Shown in pieces: positions 25,018 to 33,900 of a DNA stretch of 64,000 nucleotides (the stretch's first letter is position 1; each line of letters begins with the position of its first letter). The DNA comes from Balanoglossus misakiensis (lineage: Eukaryota; Hemichordata), in the NCBI GenBank assembly GCA_040954595.2, contig CM082587.2:11718001-11782000 (forward strand). The letters are read 5' to 3'. The position numbers and the translations under genes were made by a program. Under the pieces are notes generated by a model. The model was not told the origin of the DNA. It did not search any database and saw only the letters and a list, made by a program, of their open reading frames with translations.

Positions 25018-25188
25018 GGTCACAGCTGAAGTATTTGTTCAAGTACTGACTGACTAAACGCGGCATGGAACAAACGAACGAACGAACGAACGACTTCACG
25101 TTCGGAAAAAAAATCGTTGCGAGCTGTTGGGTGCCTCTATAGTTGTCGGCAACCGTTCTTTTTTATTGCTAAACAATGCTGTCAGAGC
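25018..25188. promoter_or_regulatory. Short head-to-head spacer between transposase halves
   Basis: Only 171 bases separate the two divergent ATGs. The spacer holds a short AACG tetranucleotide run (about 25068-25092) and an A run at about 25106-25113. If both halves are expressed it must contain a bidirectional promoter or upstream exons, but no clear TATA box is visible. A CTGTCAG just before 25187 could act as a splice acceptor for the plus-strand gene. Confidence 0.35.
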
Positions 25189-26202
25189 ATGGAAGGTGTG
25201 GTGGAAAACGAACAGAGGTTTTGTACGACCAACGATTGGATGGTGCTACATATGGACTTCCACAAGTCATTGCCGGTTCCTAAACTCAGCTCTGAAGACT
25301 TTTACTTTAAATCGAAATTGCAAATGAAGCTCCTTGGAATTTACAACGGGACAACGGAAAAGATGCATTGTTATGTATGGACAGAGCTCGATAGCAGAAA
25401 GTCTCCCGATGAAGTTATTACCTGTCTAAATCACTTTTTTTATAACTCGGGTGTGACCAGCAGACATGCAGTTATTTACAGCGACAACTGCCGTGCCGAA
25501 TTCAAGTGTGGGAAGTTAATGTTTTACTATGACTATCTGTTACGAAAGGGCGTGTTTCGACGAATTGACTATAAAACTCTTGTGGCTGGACACACGTACT
25601 CCACCTGTGACCGAGTTTTTGCGTCCATTGAAAGGCATGCAAGTCGTTTCCAGAGTATAGAGACACCTCACGATTGGACATCTGTGATTCGAGGATCTTC
25701 TCTGAATGGGAACATTGGAGTTACGGAGATGACTCACAGAGACTTTTTCAATTATTCTGATTTCCTGAAAAATGAGTACGTTGTGCGTTATGCAGATACA
25801 AACAATGTAACTTTTTACTACCAAGCCATGCACTATTTTAATTTTGGAGAAGGAGAAAGGCTTGATACCGACGGCAACCTCAGAACATTTAGTCATGCAG
25901 ATAAAGTTTGGGTGAGAACATCTCTAGATCCAAGCGAGACCCCGATTGTAGTCGACTTTAGAAAGAAGAAGCAGAACCGGCGTTTACAAGATTGTACGCT
26001 GAACAAACTTTATCAGGAACGTCGACCACTGGCGAGCAAAGTTTGGCGGGATCTTCAGAGTTTAGCCAAAAATTACCTGTCTCCGGAGGCAATAGAATTT
26101 TATAGGAATCTACCGCTTCAGGAGAGTAGTGGCACCTCTGCAGACCCGTACGCCTTTCATGATGATGACGACGACGATGATGATGATATGGGCGGTGGTT
26201 GA
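25189..26202 (+). CDS. Transposase-like protein, DDE catalytic half
   Basis: 337 residues from the first ATG; the frame is open further upstream to about 25117 without an ATG. It looks like the catalytic half of the transposase whose N-terminal half lies divergently at 24061-25017. Candidate acidic residues are D23 in HMDFHKSLPVPKL, D99 in AVIYSDNC, and D141 and E148 in GHTYSTCDRVFASIER. These match the layout of a DDE-type family seen in insect, coral and other animal genomes, where GHS...D...IE follows an SD(T/N)C motif. The protein ends in an acidic run of nine Asp followed by MGGG. ATTAAA near 26303 could serve as poly(A) signal. No helix-turn-helix precedes the catalytic region on this strand, which is unusual for the family and points to an inversion or a missing upstream exon. 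The frame has no internal stop. Confidence 0.65.
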   Translation: MEGVVENEQRFCTTNDWMVLHMDFHKSLPVPKLSSEDFYFKSKLQMKLLGIYNGTTEKMHCYVWTELDSRKSPDEVITCLNHFFYNSGVTSRHAVIYSDNCRAEFKCGKLMFYYDYLLRKGVFRRIDYKTLVAGHTYSTCDRVFASIERHASRFQSIETPHDWTSVIRGSSLNGNIGVTEMTHRDFFNYSDFLKNEYVVRYADTNNVTFYYQAMHYFNFGEGERLDTDGNLRTFSHADKVWVRTSLDPSETPIVVDFRKKKQNRRLQDCTLNKLYQERRPLASKVWRDLQSLAKNYLSPEAIEFYRNLPLQESSGTSADPYAFHDDDDDDDDDMGGG

Positions 26203-26554
26203 ACAAACTGTCCTTTTCATGACGACAGTGATTTTGGATATTTGATGTGCGTGCACAGTTTATATGTAATATTTTCACACGAACGAGTTTTGACTGAATT
26301 TGATTAAAGAATGTACTCGATAATTAACAAATGTGCTGAATCGTGGTTATTATGTTGTTAATTTTTGTTTGTTTGTTTGTTTGTTTGTAAACAATTTCCG
26401 TTCATTCAACTGGCTACAAAGTTGGATTTTTGTACTGGGAAGCGATAAACTCGCACATCAAAACCGGGGAGACTCGATCATTTTTCCCTGCAGGTAGCCT
26501 GAAAAGCACCCGGGCAGAGATTACGTCATATATGGTCCACTTTAATACGAAATT
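26203..26554. other. Intergenic stretch with GTTT run
   Basis: The 3' flank of the transposase half and upstream region of the SET gene. It contains a GTTT tetranucleotide run (about 26364-26388). No gene was recognised. A minus-strand open frame at 26414-26665 overlaps the promoter and has no family signature. Confidence 0.5.
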
Positions 26555-26594
26555 ATGCAAATGTGACATTTCACGGAAACGGCGTATATAAAAG
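26555..26594 (+). promoter_or_regulatory. Core promoter of the SET gene: octamer and TATA box
   Basis: A perfect octamer ATGCAAAT lies at 26555-26562 and a strong TATA box TATATAAAAG at 26585-26594, about 90 bases before the ATG at 26686. With the usual 25-30 base spacing, transcription would start near 26615-26625, leaving a 5' leader of about 60-70 bases. The octamer is the classic POU-factor site; that it is used here is inference. Confidence 0.6.
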
Positions 26595-26685
26595 CGACCC
26601 TGGGCTATTGTTCGGAATGCGTCATCGACGAGAGAGTGACTGATAATTCTTCTACCTCGAGTCAACCATTCTGTATATACTGAAC

Positions 26686-28012
26686 ATGGCTAGCTGGCGC
26701 AGGAAGAGACAAGGCAATGTGCGGTCTGTAATCAACGAACGGCACCGCTCAGTTCAGTGTCCCTTTCTTCAAAAGTGGATCGGTGAGCAATTGGTATTTT
26801 CAGGTCGTTCAGAGGATGAAGTCCAGTCCAGTACTGTATTTGAGAGCTACAAATGTTGGGTTGAAAACTATTCGTCGGCGGACAATCAAGTAATGATTAT
26901 GGTTACTAAAGCTCGATTTTTCAAGGTGAGAATGATCGCATTTTTCTTCCCCCCCCCCCTCCCTCCCCCAAGGGACTCGTTTTCTGTCTCTTTTAAACCT
27001 GTAACTTAACGAAAAGGAAGTTTTTCACATATCTCTTTGTTGACACTATAGCAATTTGGAGCGCGGATGCTTCAAGAGAATAGCGTTACCAAATCAAAGT
27101 CGGCCGGGGTTAATATTTATAGAGGTGTTCGTCTGAAAGCTGGTTCGCGAAGAATCTCAACGGGGAAACCTGAGCACAGTGTACTTCAGACCAGGGCAAG
27201 GGCATTTCTTGATGACGCCAGCGTGACCGTTCCGATCGAGGTAAGAATGGTGTTTTGTTTGGACTAGGACAATAGAACGTTGCAATGAGTGTGTCAATGG
27301 GTGTCCAAGTGCAAACGTGGTCGGCTTCTGTCCACAAATGCCATTAATTTTAGGCAGGATTTATAAAATTGTCAATGAAGAATACAAAAATGAAAAACAA
27401 TAGTTAATAGCAAACGGGTAGGATTGCAAGGGCTTGTAAAACGGTACACACTGTACCAGGAAGTTTGCAACACTAATGAAGAATGTATATGATATATTTA
27501 GGTGAGAACTGTTCGCGATCGCCGGGACGCAGGACGGTGCGCGTTTTCGACGAGGGATCTTCAAGCCTGGAACGTCGTCTGCGAATACCGGGGCACGGTT
27601 ATTAGCGTTGAAGAAGCTAGTCGGCGTGATGAACTTTACAGGGCAGAGGGGAAACGACCACGCATGTTTCATCTCTACATTGGAAAGAGACACGTTGTGT
27701 GAGTGTATCACTTAGTCGAATATATGGTCATATATTGCAAAGCATCTGTCGAAATAGAAAACGTAATATTGTCTATATTTTCCTCATTAACGCAGCATTG
27801 ACGGATACGATGTCCCAGCCGGTGAAGAAAATTTAGCGGGCCTAATAAATCACAGTCAGCAGAACGCCAACTTGGTACCGGTTCGGATCGGAGAGCGCCT
27901 GGTTTTCTTTGCAACCAGGAATCTTTGTCAGGGAGTAGAGCTTTTGTATGATTACGGTGACGGGGGTGAAGAGGATTTCTTCAGTGGTTCTCAAACTTTT
28001 CCTGAAAATTAA
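26686..28012 (+). CDS. D5-like winged helix + KMT5A-like SET methyltransferase, 4 exons
   Basis: Joining exons 26686-26925, 27052-27240, 27502-27698 and 27796-28012 gives an uninterrupted frame of 280 residues. All introns are GT-AG and the phases match (0, 0, 2). The C-terminal half is a SET domain close to KMT5A/SETD8, the enzyme that mono-methylates histone H4 Lys20. GRCAFSTRDL (154-163), CEYRGTVIS (170-178), YIGKRHVVIDG (202-212), the cofactor-site GLINHSQ (224-230) and ELLYDYGD (257-264) are all present, so catalytic residues look intact. The N-terminal half (about 50-109, FESYKCWVE ... RFFKQFGARM ... YRGVRLK) matches the winged-helix region at the C-terminus of phage and large-DNA-virus D5-type primases, a DNA-binding fold. 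The substrate is unknown. The fusion suggests a sequence-guided methyltransferase or a mobile-element gene. Exon 3 begins with GTGAG directly after AG. Confidence 0.8.
26926..27051 (+). other. SET gene intron 1
   Basis: The donor is AAG|GTGAGA and the acceptor CACTATAG|CAA, phase 0. The intron contains a C-rich tract around 26950-26970, an unusual polypyrimidine far from the acceptor. Confidence 0.75.
27241..27501 (+). other. SET gene intron 2
   Basis: The donor is GAG|GTAAGA and the acceptor ATATTTAG|GTGAGA, phase 0. The acceptor AG is followed at once by a donor-like GTGAG, the layout of a recursive splice point. Confidence 0.7.
27699..27795 (+). other. SET gene intron 3
   Basis: The donor is GTTGT|GTGAGT and the acceptor TTAACGCAG|CATTG, phase 2. 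Splicing joins KRHVV to IDGYD, as expected for the SET fold. Confidence 0.8.
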
Positions 28013-28919
28013 GGCATTAACACATCAACGCTTCGGGATGTCGTAACGGCGGCAAGGCGGGGGGGGGGGGGGGGGGGCGTGAAAATGTTTGTATCAGGAA
28101 CAAAATTCCCGTGCAAATCACCTTGATCCGGGTGGGTGGACTATTCGCGACAAATGTTGAAATCATACAAAGCATTTTACTTAATTAACCCATTTTTTTC
28201 ATTTATTTGTTTACAGTTTACAACGTCATAGAGAAGTTGAACTAGAGACTGGATCAGCGTGGGTGACACCATAGTACACCAATGTTTTCTTCAGTTTGAT
28301 TCAATTGTAATTTAAAACTGAGATTGCCTAACGCTTTCCCAGATTTTTTTAACCACTGAGAAACTGTGGGTTTTTTTCTGGGTTTTGGTGCGAGGTGATC
28401 TCAGTCAGTGGTGTTAATTTAATTAATCATTTTCTTTTCCTATTTACGTCGACTGAAATGTATTTTGATAGGTGATAGTCATACCATAAAAAAATCTTAC
28501 GGCGCGACTGCCAAAATGTACATTTATTTGTCCGTTCCAAGTTATTTTGTGTATGTGTGATGGGTGCCGGTGACTGTGCAGGGTTGATTTCCCTAGAGCG
28601 ACTGTTATATTCGTTTTCCAACGATGATGAATTTACATGTTATTTGCTTGGCATTTTGACGCAGAGACACTTCTGAAAACACAAACCTATTAATTATGCC
28701 ACGGGTGTAAATTGATCACATTAAAAGAGGCTTTAGACGTTTGCCGCGAGCTCCTGGTGGGCAGAATCTTGTCAGCCCAAATTTGACTATAAGTACATAG
28801 CCAATGATGTGACGCTCTCCCACATCCTTCGCCGCGCCTTTTCGCTGATTTACAGCATCTTGCGTAAACACTGTCATTTGATCTTGCTTGGCAGAAGTCA
28901 ACTTGCTCTATACTACATT
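28013..28919. other. Intergenic, no gene recognised
   Basis: This stretch contains a run of about 19 G at 28059-28077 and A/T-rich DNA. No clear poly(A) signal was seen for the SET gene. A TATA-like CTATAAGTA near 28786 lies about 130 bases before the endonuclease ATG and could be its promoter element. Open frames here have no family signature. Confidence 0.45.
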
Positions 28920-29285
28920 ATGGCGGCCAAGCTCAACTGCATATCAGATAATGCCAAGGAGCGTTTGAGAGGCATCCTCGCCAGAAGGAGTCGCGTTTCC
29001 GGTGACTGTGTGCTCTGGACGGGTGCAGCTTGTCGAAACGGCTATGGCTCTATTACGTTCAGAGATGAGAACACTCTAACCGCCTATGTCCATCACATTG
29101 CACTCCTAATTAACGGAGTGCAATTGGTGGGCAGGCGGTTAGAGTGTTCTCATCTTTGCAACGAAAAGCTATGCATCCGCCCAGAGCACATTGTCCAGGA
29201 AACGCGACTCCTAAACATTTCACGAAAGACGTGCTTTAAATCCCCAAAAGGGGAGTGTCACCACGATCCCAGGTGCCTAAGGTGA
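28920..29285 (+). CDS. I-PpoI-type His-Cys box (His-Me finger) endonuclease
   Basis: 121 residues from an ATG in good Kozak context (ATTATGG), with an in-frame stop TGA at 29283. The same bases form a donor-like AAG|GTGAGT, so the gene may instead continue in a later exon. It matches the zinc-binding core of I-PpoI homing endonuclease almost position for position. The equivalents are C30 (Cys41), catalytic H78 (His98) in CSHLC, C80 and C85 and H90 (zinc 1: C-x4-C-x4-H), and N99 (metal-binding Asn119, nine residues after H90). The second zinc site is C105, C113, H115 and C119 (one residue longer between the first two Cys). GYGSITF at 41-47 fits the beta strands before the active site. The family cuts DNA as a homodimer using one metal ion. 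All key residues are present, so nuclease activity is plausible. There is no surrounding group I intron or rDNA here, so a classical homing role is not shown. The active-site region lies inside a large inverted repeat (29063-29155). Confidence 0.8.
   Translation: MAAKLNCISDNAKERLRGILARRSRVSGDCVLWTGAACRNGYGSITFRDENTLTAYVHHIALLINGVQLVGRRLECSHLCNEKLCIRPEHIVQETRLLNISRKTCFKSPKGECHHDPRCLR
29063..29155. repeat. 93-base inverted repeat inside endonuclease ORF
   Basis: The outer arms 29063-29084 and 29134-29155 are perfect reverse complements over 22 bases. The inner arms 29097-29106 and 29115-29124 are perfect over 10 bases around an 8-base centre. Between outer and inner arms the pairing is imperfect. 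The right outer arm encodes RRLECSHL, including the catalytic His; the left arm encodes RDENTLTA. Confidence 0.95.
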
Positions 29286-30225
29286 GTAATCCTCTTCTCA
29301 TTTGATATGTATTGTGTGACCCTGCAGTTGAAACGCTTTCATCAATAATTTGCGGCGCGTGGGTAATCTCGGTGTTATTGACAATGCAGCCGGCCCAAAC
29401 ATTTTTAAATTAACACTGTTTCTGACTGTATTAACGAAATGTCCAATTTGCAAGTAGCCTATAGACAACCCTTTTGAATGAGTTTTGTCTCGTTGAGATT
29501 TTATACATAAGGAACAATCTAGATTTATTTTAGAAGACACTGTTCTTTTAAAACAGCTAGCATAATACAGCTAAATTTCGGAATTTCCGGACAATTTTCG
29601 GAATTCCTTTTAAATTTGAGAAATTTTTCATCAGATATAAGTGTTACTATTTATTGGACATGTTTTTATCATTGTTTACTTTTTAAGGTCATTCTCATCC
29701 CCCCCCCCCCCCCAAAAAAAAAGCCGCTTTAGGCTTCATGTTCAGTAAAAAATCTGGAAAGTTCAGCTGAATTTTACACTGATCACACATTTTTGGGAAG
29801 GTCTGGCGCAAAATAAAGGATGACAAATGTAAATCTAATGTCACATTTGTAAACCTCTAAGTATTGTACACTCATTCTATTAAGTATATGCAAATAGTAC
29901 GGATAATTTTTTCGGAATGTGGAATTCCGAAATTAGTTCGGAACGTGTTAGCAGTGAAGAGATCACCACTGAGGGTTGGAAGGCCTTGCCAGAAATTAAC
30001 GCGTAAAGTACGCCCTCACAGGCCATGTAAACAAGGTCAAATAAGGCCGTCTGGCAAACGAATGATTAATTCAACGCGCCATTTGAGCCGAGCTGAGTTG
30101 GTCTGAGTTGCGTATCACACAGACTTAGGCTGAATGTCAGTGGAGTAACCAGTCCGTTTTAGATTTACCAATGATGTGAATTTAATTTCTTCACCCAGAA
30201 AAACAGAACACAACTTGTCTGCAAC
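29286..30225. other. Downstream region of endonuclease, no gene recognised
   Basis: The region holds A/T-rich DNA with a poly-C then poly-A run at about 29699-29722. Several GGAATT words occur near 29580-29605 and 29915-29940. A plausible acceptor, TTCTTCACCCAG, ends at about 30198, with a second AG a few bases on (AAAAACAG). From the second one, the frame would join in phase to the open frame at 30226-30441. Confidence 0.4.
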
Positions 30226-30441
30226 ATGATGCTGGAGGTGACACATGACAGAGAAGTGGATCCGCGTTGTCAACACAGATGCCAGCATTCAAAAGGGGAG
30301 TGCCACCTGCTAAAATCAACTCATCTGCTGTTGGCCCATTTTACCTGTGGCAACTGTTCAGAGGAGACAACGTTTATTCCGTGCAAGCCAACACGCAATG
30401 TTGGGGTCTACCTGTCAACACAGATGCAAGCATTCATGTGA
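30226..30441 (+). other. Possible exon or decayed copy of endonuclease tail
   Basis: An open frame of 71 residues with many Cys and His (CQHRCQHSKGECH, then CGNC). The bases CAAAAGGGGAGTGCCACC at 30290-30307 match the endonuclease end (29245-29262) at 17 of 18 positions and keep the same KGECH reading. It may be an alternative 3' exon, reached from the donor at 29282, or a decayed duplicate of the zinc-binding tail. The end of the frame carries a donor-like GTGAGT at 30437. It is not secure as a gene. Confidence 0.3.
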
Positions 30442-30606
30442 GTGAGTATCAGGACTGACCTTGTTTTGCTGAATAATTCATAATGCCTATTTTAGAATTC
30501 TTAGAGGCATTTGGAGTTCATTGCCTGGTCAACCAAACTACACCCCTTAACAGCTGAAACAAAATGCGTATTGTGTTCATTCATTCATTGCTTCAATATA
30601 TATAGG
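30268..30606. repeat. Diverged single-copy relative of satellite segment A
   Basis: In order, this locus shares with segment A the parts ACTCATCTGCTGTTGGCC, CAGATGCAAGCATTCATG then GTGAGTGAG, CCTATTTTAGAATTCTTA, and ATTCATTCATTGCTTCAATAT. The match is diverged but collinear allowing circular permutation of the unit. It lacks segment B. It lies some 310 bases before array 2, so it is either the source of the satellite or an old stray monomer. Confidence 0.75.
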
Positions 30607-30916
30607 CAACATGAGTATCAAGTAGCACTATTTGTTTACGATTGTATTCATGAAAACTTCCCACTAACAATTCCACAGTTAATATTGAACACATTTATCC
30701 AACAAGGTCAAAAGAAAAAGGGAATCTTCTGGTTCCAAAATACGCCACAAATGTGGGTCAACATACAGTGAAATATTATGGTGCTCAAATATGCAACATA
30801 TCAAATCTGTCTCATCAAAGTCATGCTTTAAAAAAGAATTGAAAAGGTATTATTTATCCATTTGACTGCTGTATTTTCAGAAGGAAAACAAACTGAATTT
30901 GGTTTTTCATGTACAA
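30601..30916 (+). pseudogene. LINE reverse transcriptase 3' remnant
   Basis: The conceptual translation resembles the C-terminal end of CR1/L2-type LINE ORF2. YQVALFVYDCIHENFPL comes first, then after frame changes VKYYGAQI and LKKELKRYYLS, which fits the usual end of these proteins. At least one frameshift and a stop (after VNIQ) break it. There is no endonuclease or catalytic RT motif left. It ends where satellite array 2 begins. Confidence 0.5.
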
Positions 30917-33900
30917 ATATTTTCTGTAAAATAGACATTTAATTGGCAAGCCGTCCTGCATCAATTATTAATTGTGTACATGCACTAAAGCGCCCTCACT
31001 GCTGGGTGTGTTGTATGGTCTTTAACCCTGTTTCAAATTAGAGTACTTTCTGCAATTTCAAGACAGATCTTACGTGCCATTGGAGAGCTCCATTGACTGG
31101 TCATTCATACTGTTTTCATTCATTCATTGCGGCATCAATATATTTTATGTATTCTAGCCAAAGAGCTTGGCACCTGTTGAAATGAACTCATCTGCTGTGG
31201 GCCAGTTTATTGGTGGCAGTTGAGCTGAGGAGAGCACCTTCCTTCCCGGCACGCCACCAAGTAAAGTTCCACGCCGCCCACCACAGATGCCAGCATTCAT
31301 TCATGCGAGTGAGTGTAATTGCAAATTTGCCTATTCTAGATCTGTAATGGAAATGGAGAAAGTACCTTATATTTTCTGTAAAATAGACATTTAATTGGCA
31401 AGCCGTCCTGCATCAATTATTAATTGTGTACATGCACTAAAGCGCCCTCACTGCTGGGTGTGTTGTATGGTCTTTAACCCTGTTTCAAATTAGAGTACTT
31501 TCTGCAATTTCAAGACAGATCTTACGTGCCATTGGAGAGCTCCATTGACTGGTCATTCATACTGTTTTCATTCATTCATTGCGGCATCAATATATTTTAT
31601 CTATTCTAGCCAAAGAGCTTGGCACCTGTTGAAATGAACTCATCTGCTGTGGGCCAGTTTATTGGTGGCAGTTGAGCTGAGGAGAGCACCTTCCTTCCCG
31701 GCACGCCACCAAGTAAAGTTCCACGCCGCCCACCACAGATGCCAGCATTCATTCATGCGAGTGAGTGTAATTGCAAATTTGCCTATTCTAGAATTACGTG
31801 CCATTGGAGAGCTCCATTGACTGGTCATTCATACTGTTTTCATTCATTCATTGCGGCATCAATATATTTTATCTATTCTAGCCAAAGAGCTTGGCACCTG
31901 TTGAAATGAACTCATCTGCTGTGGGCCAGTTTATTGGTGGCAGTTGAGCTGAGGAGAGCACCTTCCTTCCCGGCACGCCACCAAGTAAAGTTCCACGCCG
32001 CCCACCACAGATGCCAGCATTCATTCATGCGAGTGAGTGTAATTGCAAATTTGCCTATTCTAGATCTGTAATGGAAATGGAGAAAGTACCTTATATTTTC
32101 TGTAAAATAGACATTTAATTGGCAAGCCGTCCTGCATCAATTATGAATTGTGTACATGCACTAAAGCGCCCTCACTGCTGGGTGTGTTGTATGGTCTTTA
32201 ACCCTGTTTCAAATTAGAGTACTTTCTGCAATTTCAAGACAGATCTTACGTGCCATTGGAGAGCTCCATTGACTGGTCATTCATACTGTTTTCATTCATT
32301 CATTGCGGCATCAATATATTTTATCTATTCTAGCCAAAGAGCTTGGCACCTGTTGAAATGAACTCATCTGCTGTGGGCCAGTTTATTGGTGGCAGTTGAG
32401 CTGAGGAGAGCACCTTCCTTCCCGGCACGCCACCAAGTAAAGTTCCACGCCGCCCACCACAGATGCCAGCATTCATTCATGCGAGTGAGTGTAATTGCAA
32501 ATTTGCCTATTCTAGAATCTTACGTGCCATTGGAGAGCTCCATTGACTGGTCATTCATACTGTTTTCATTCATTCATTGCGGCATCAATATATTTTATCT
32601 ATTCTAGCCAAAGAGCTTGGCACCTGTTGAAATGAACTCATCTGCTGTGGGCCAGTTTATTGGTGGCAGTTGAGCTGAGGAGAGCACCTTCCTTCCCGGC
32701 ACGCCACCAAGTAAAGTTCCACGCCGCCCACCACAGATGCCAGCATTCATTCATGCGAGTGAGTGTAATTGCAAATTTGCCTATTCTAGAATTCTTACGT
32801 GCCATTGGAGAGCTCCATTGACTGGTCATTCATACTGTTTTCATTCATTCATTGCGGCATCAATATATTTTATCTATTCTAGCCAAAGAGCTTGGCACCT
32901 GTTGAAATGAACTCATCTGCTGTGGGCCAGTTTATTGGTGGCAGTTGAGCTGAGGAGAGCACCTTCCTTCCCGGCACGCCACCAAGTAAAGTTCCACGCC
33001 GCCCACCACAGATGCCAGCATTCATTCATGCGAGTGAGTGTAATTGCAAATTTGCCTATTCTAGATCTGTAATGGAAATGGAGAAAGTACCTTATATTTT
33101 CTGTAAAATAGACATTTAATTGGCAAGCCGTCCTGCATCAATTATGAATTGTGTACATGCACTAAAGCGCCCTCACTGCTGGGTGTGTTGTATGGTCTTT
33201 AACCCTGTTTCAAATTAGAGTACTTTCTGCAATTTCAAGACAGATCTTACGTGCCATTGGAGAGCTCCATTGACTGGTCATTCATACTGTTTTCATTCAT
33301 TCATTGCGGCATCAATATATTTTATCTATTCTAGCCAAAGAGCTTGGCACCTGTTGAAATGAACTCATCTGCTGTGGGCCAGTTTATTGGTGGCAGTTGA
33401 GCTGAGAAGAGCACCTTCCTTCCCGGCACGCCACCAAGTAAAGTTCCACGCCGCCCACCACAGATGCCAGCATTCATTCATGCGAGTGAGTGTAATTGCA
33501 AATTTGCCTATTCTAGAATCTTACGTGCCATTGGAGAGCTCCATTGACTGGTCATTCATACTGTTTTCATTCATTCATTGCGGCATCAATATATTTTATC
33601 TATTCTAGCCAAAGAGCTTGGCACCTGTTGAAATGAACTCATCTGCTGTGGGCCAGTTTATTGGTGGCAGTTGAGCTGAGGAGAGCACCTTCCTTCCCGG
33701 GACGCCACCAAGTAAAGTTCCACGCCGCCCACCACAGATGCCAGCATTCATTCATGCGAGTGAGTGTAATTGCAAATTTGCCTATTCTAGATTCTTACGT
33801 GCCATTGGAGAGCTCCATTGACTGGTCATTCATACTGTTTTCATTCATTCATTGCGGCATCAATATATTTTATCTATTCTAGCCAAAGAGCTTGGCACCT

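Noticed and set aside
25540-25896. 118-residue minus-strand frame opposite the DDE half
   Set aside because: Shadow of the well-supported plus-strand frame.
22940-26563. CATTTGCATAA near 22945 and TTATGCAAATG near 26553 as transposon terminal inverted repeats
   Set aside because: Only about 11 bases match, the right one is an octamer in the SET promoter, and the left one is also duplicated near 23847; no target duplication is seen.
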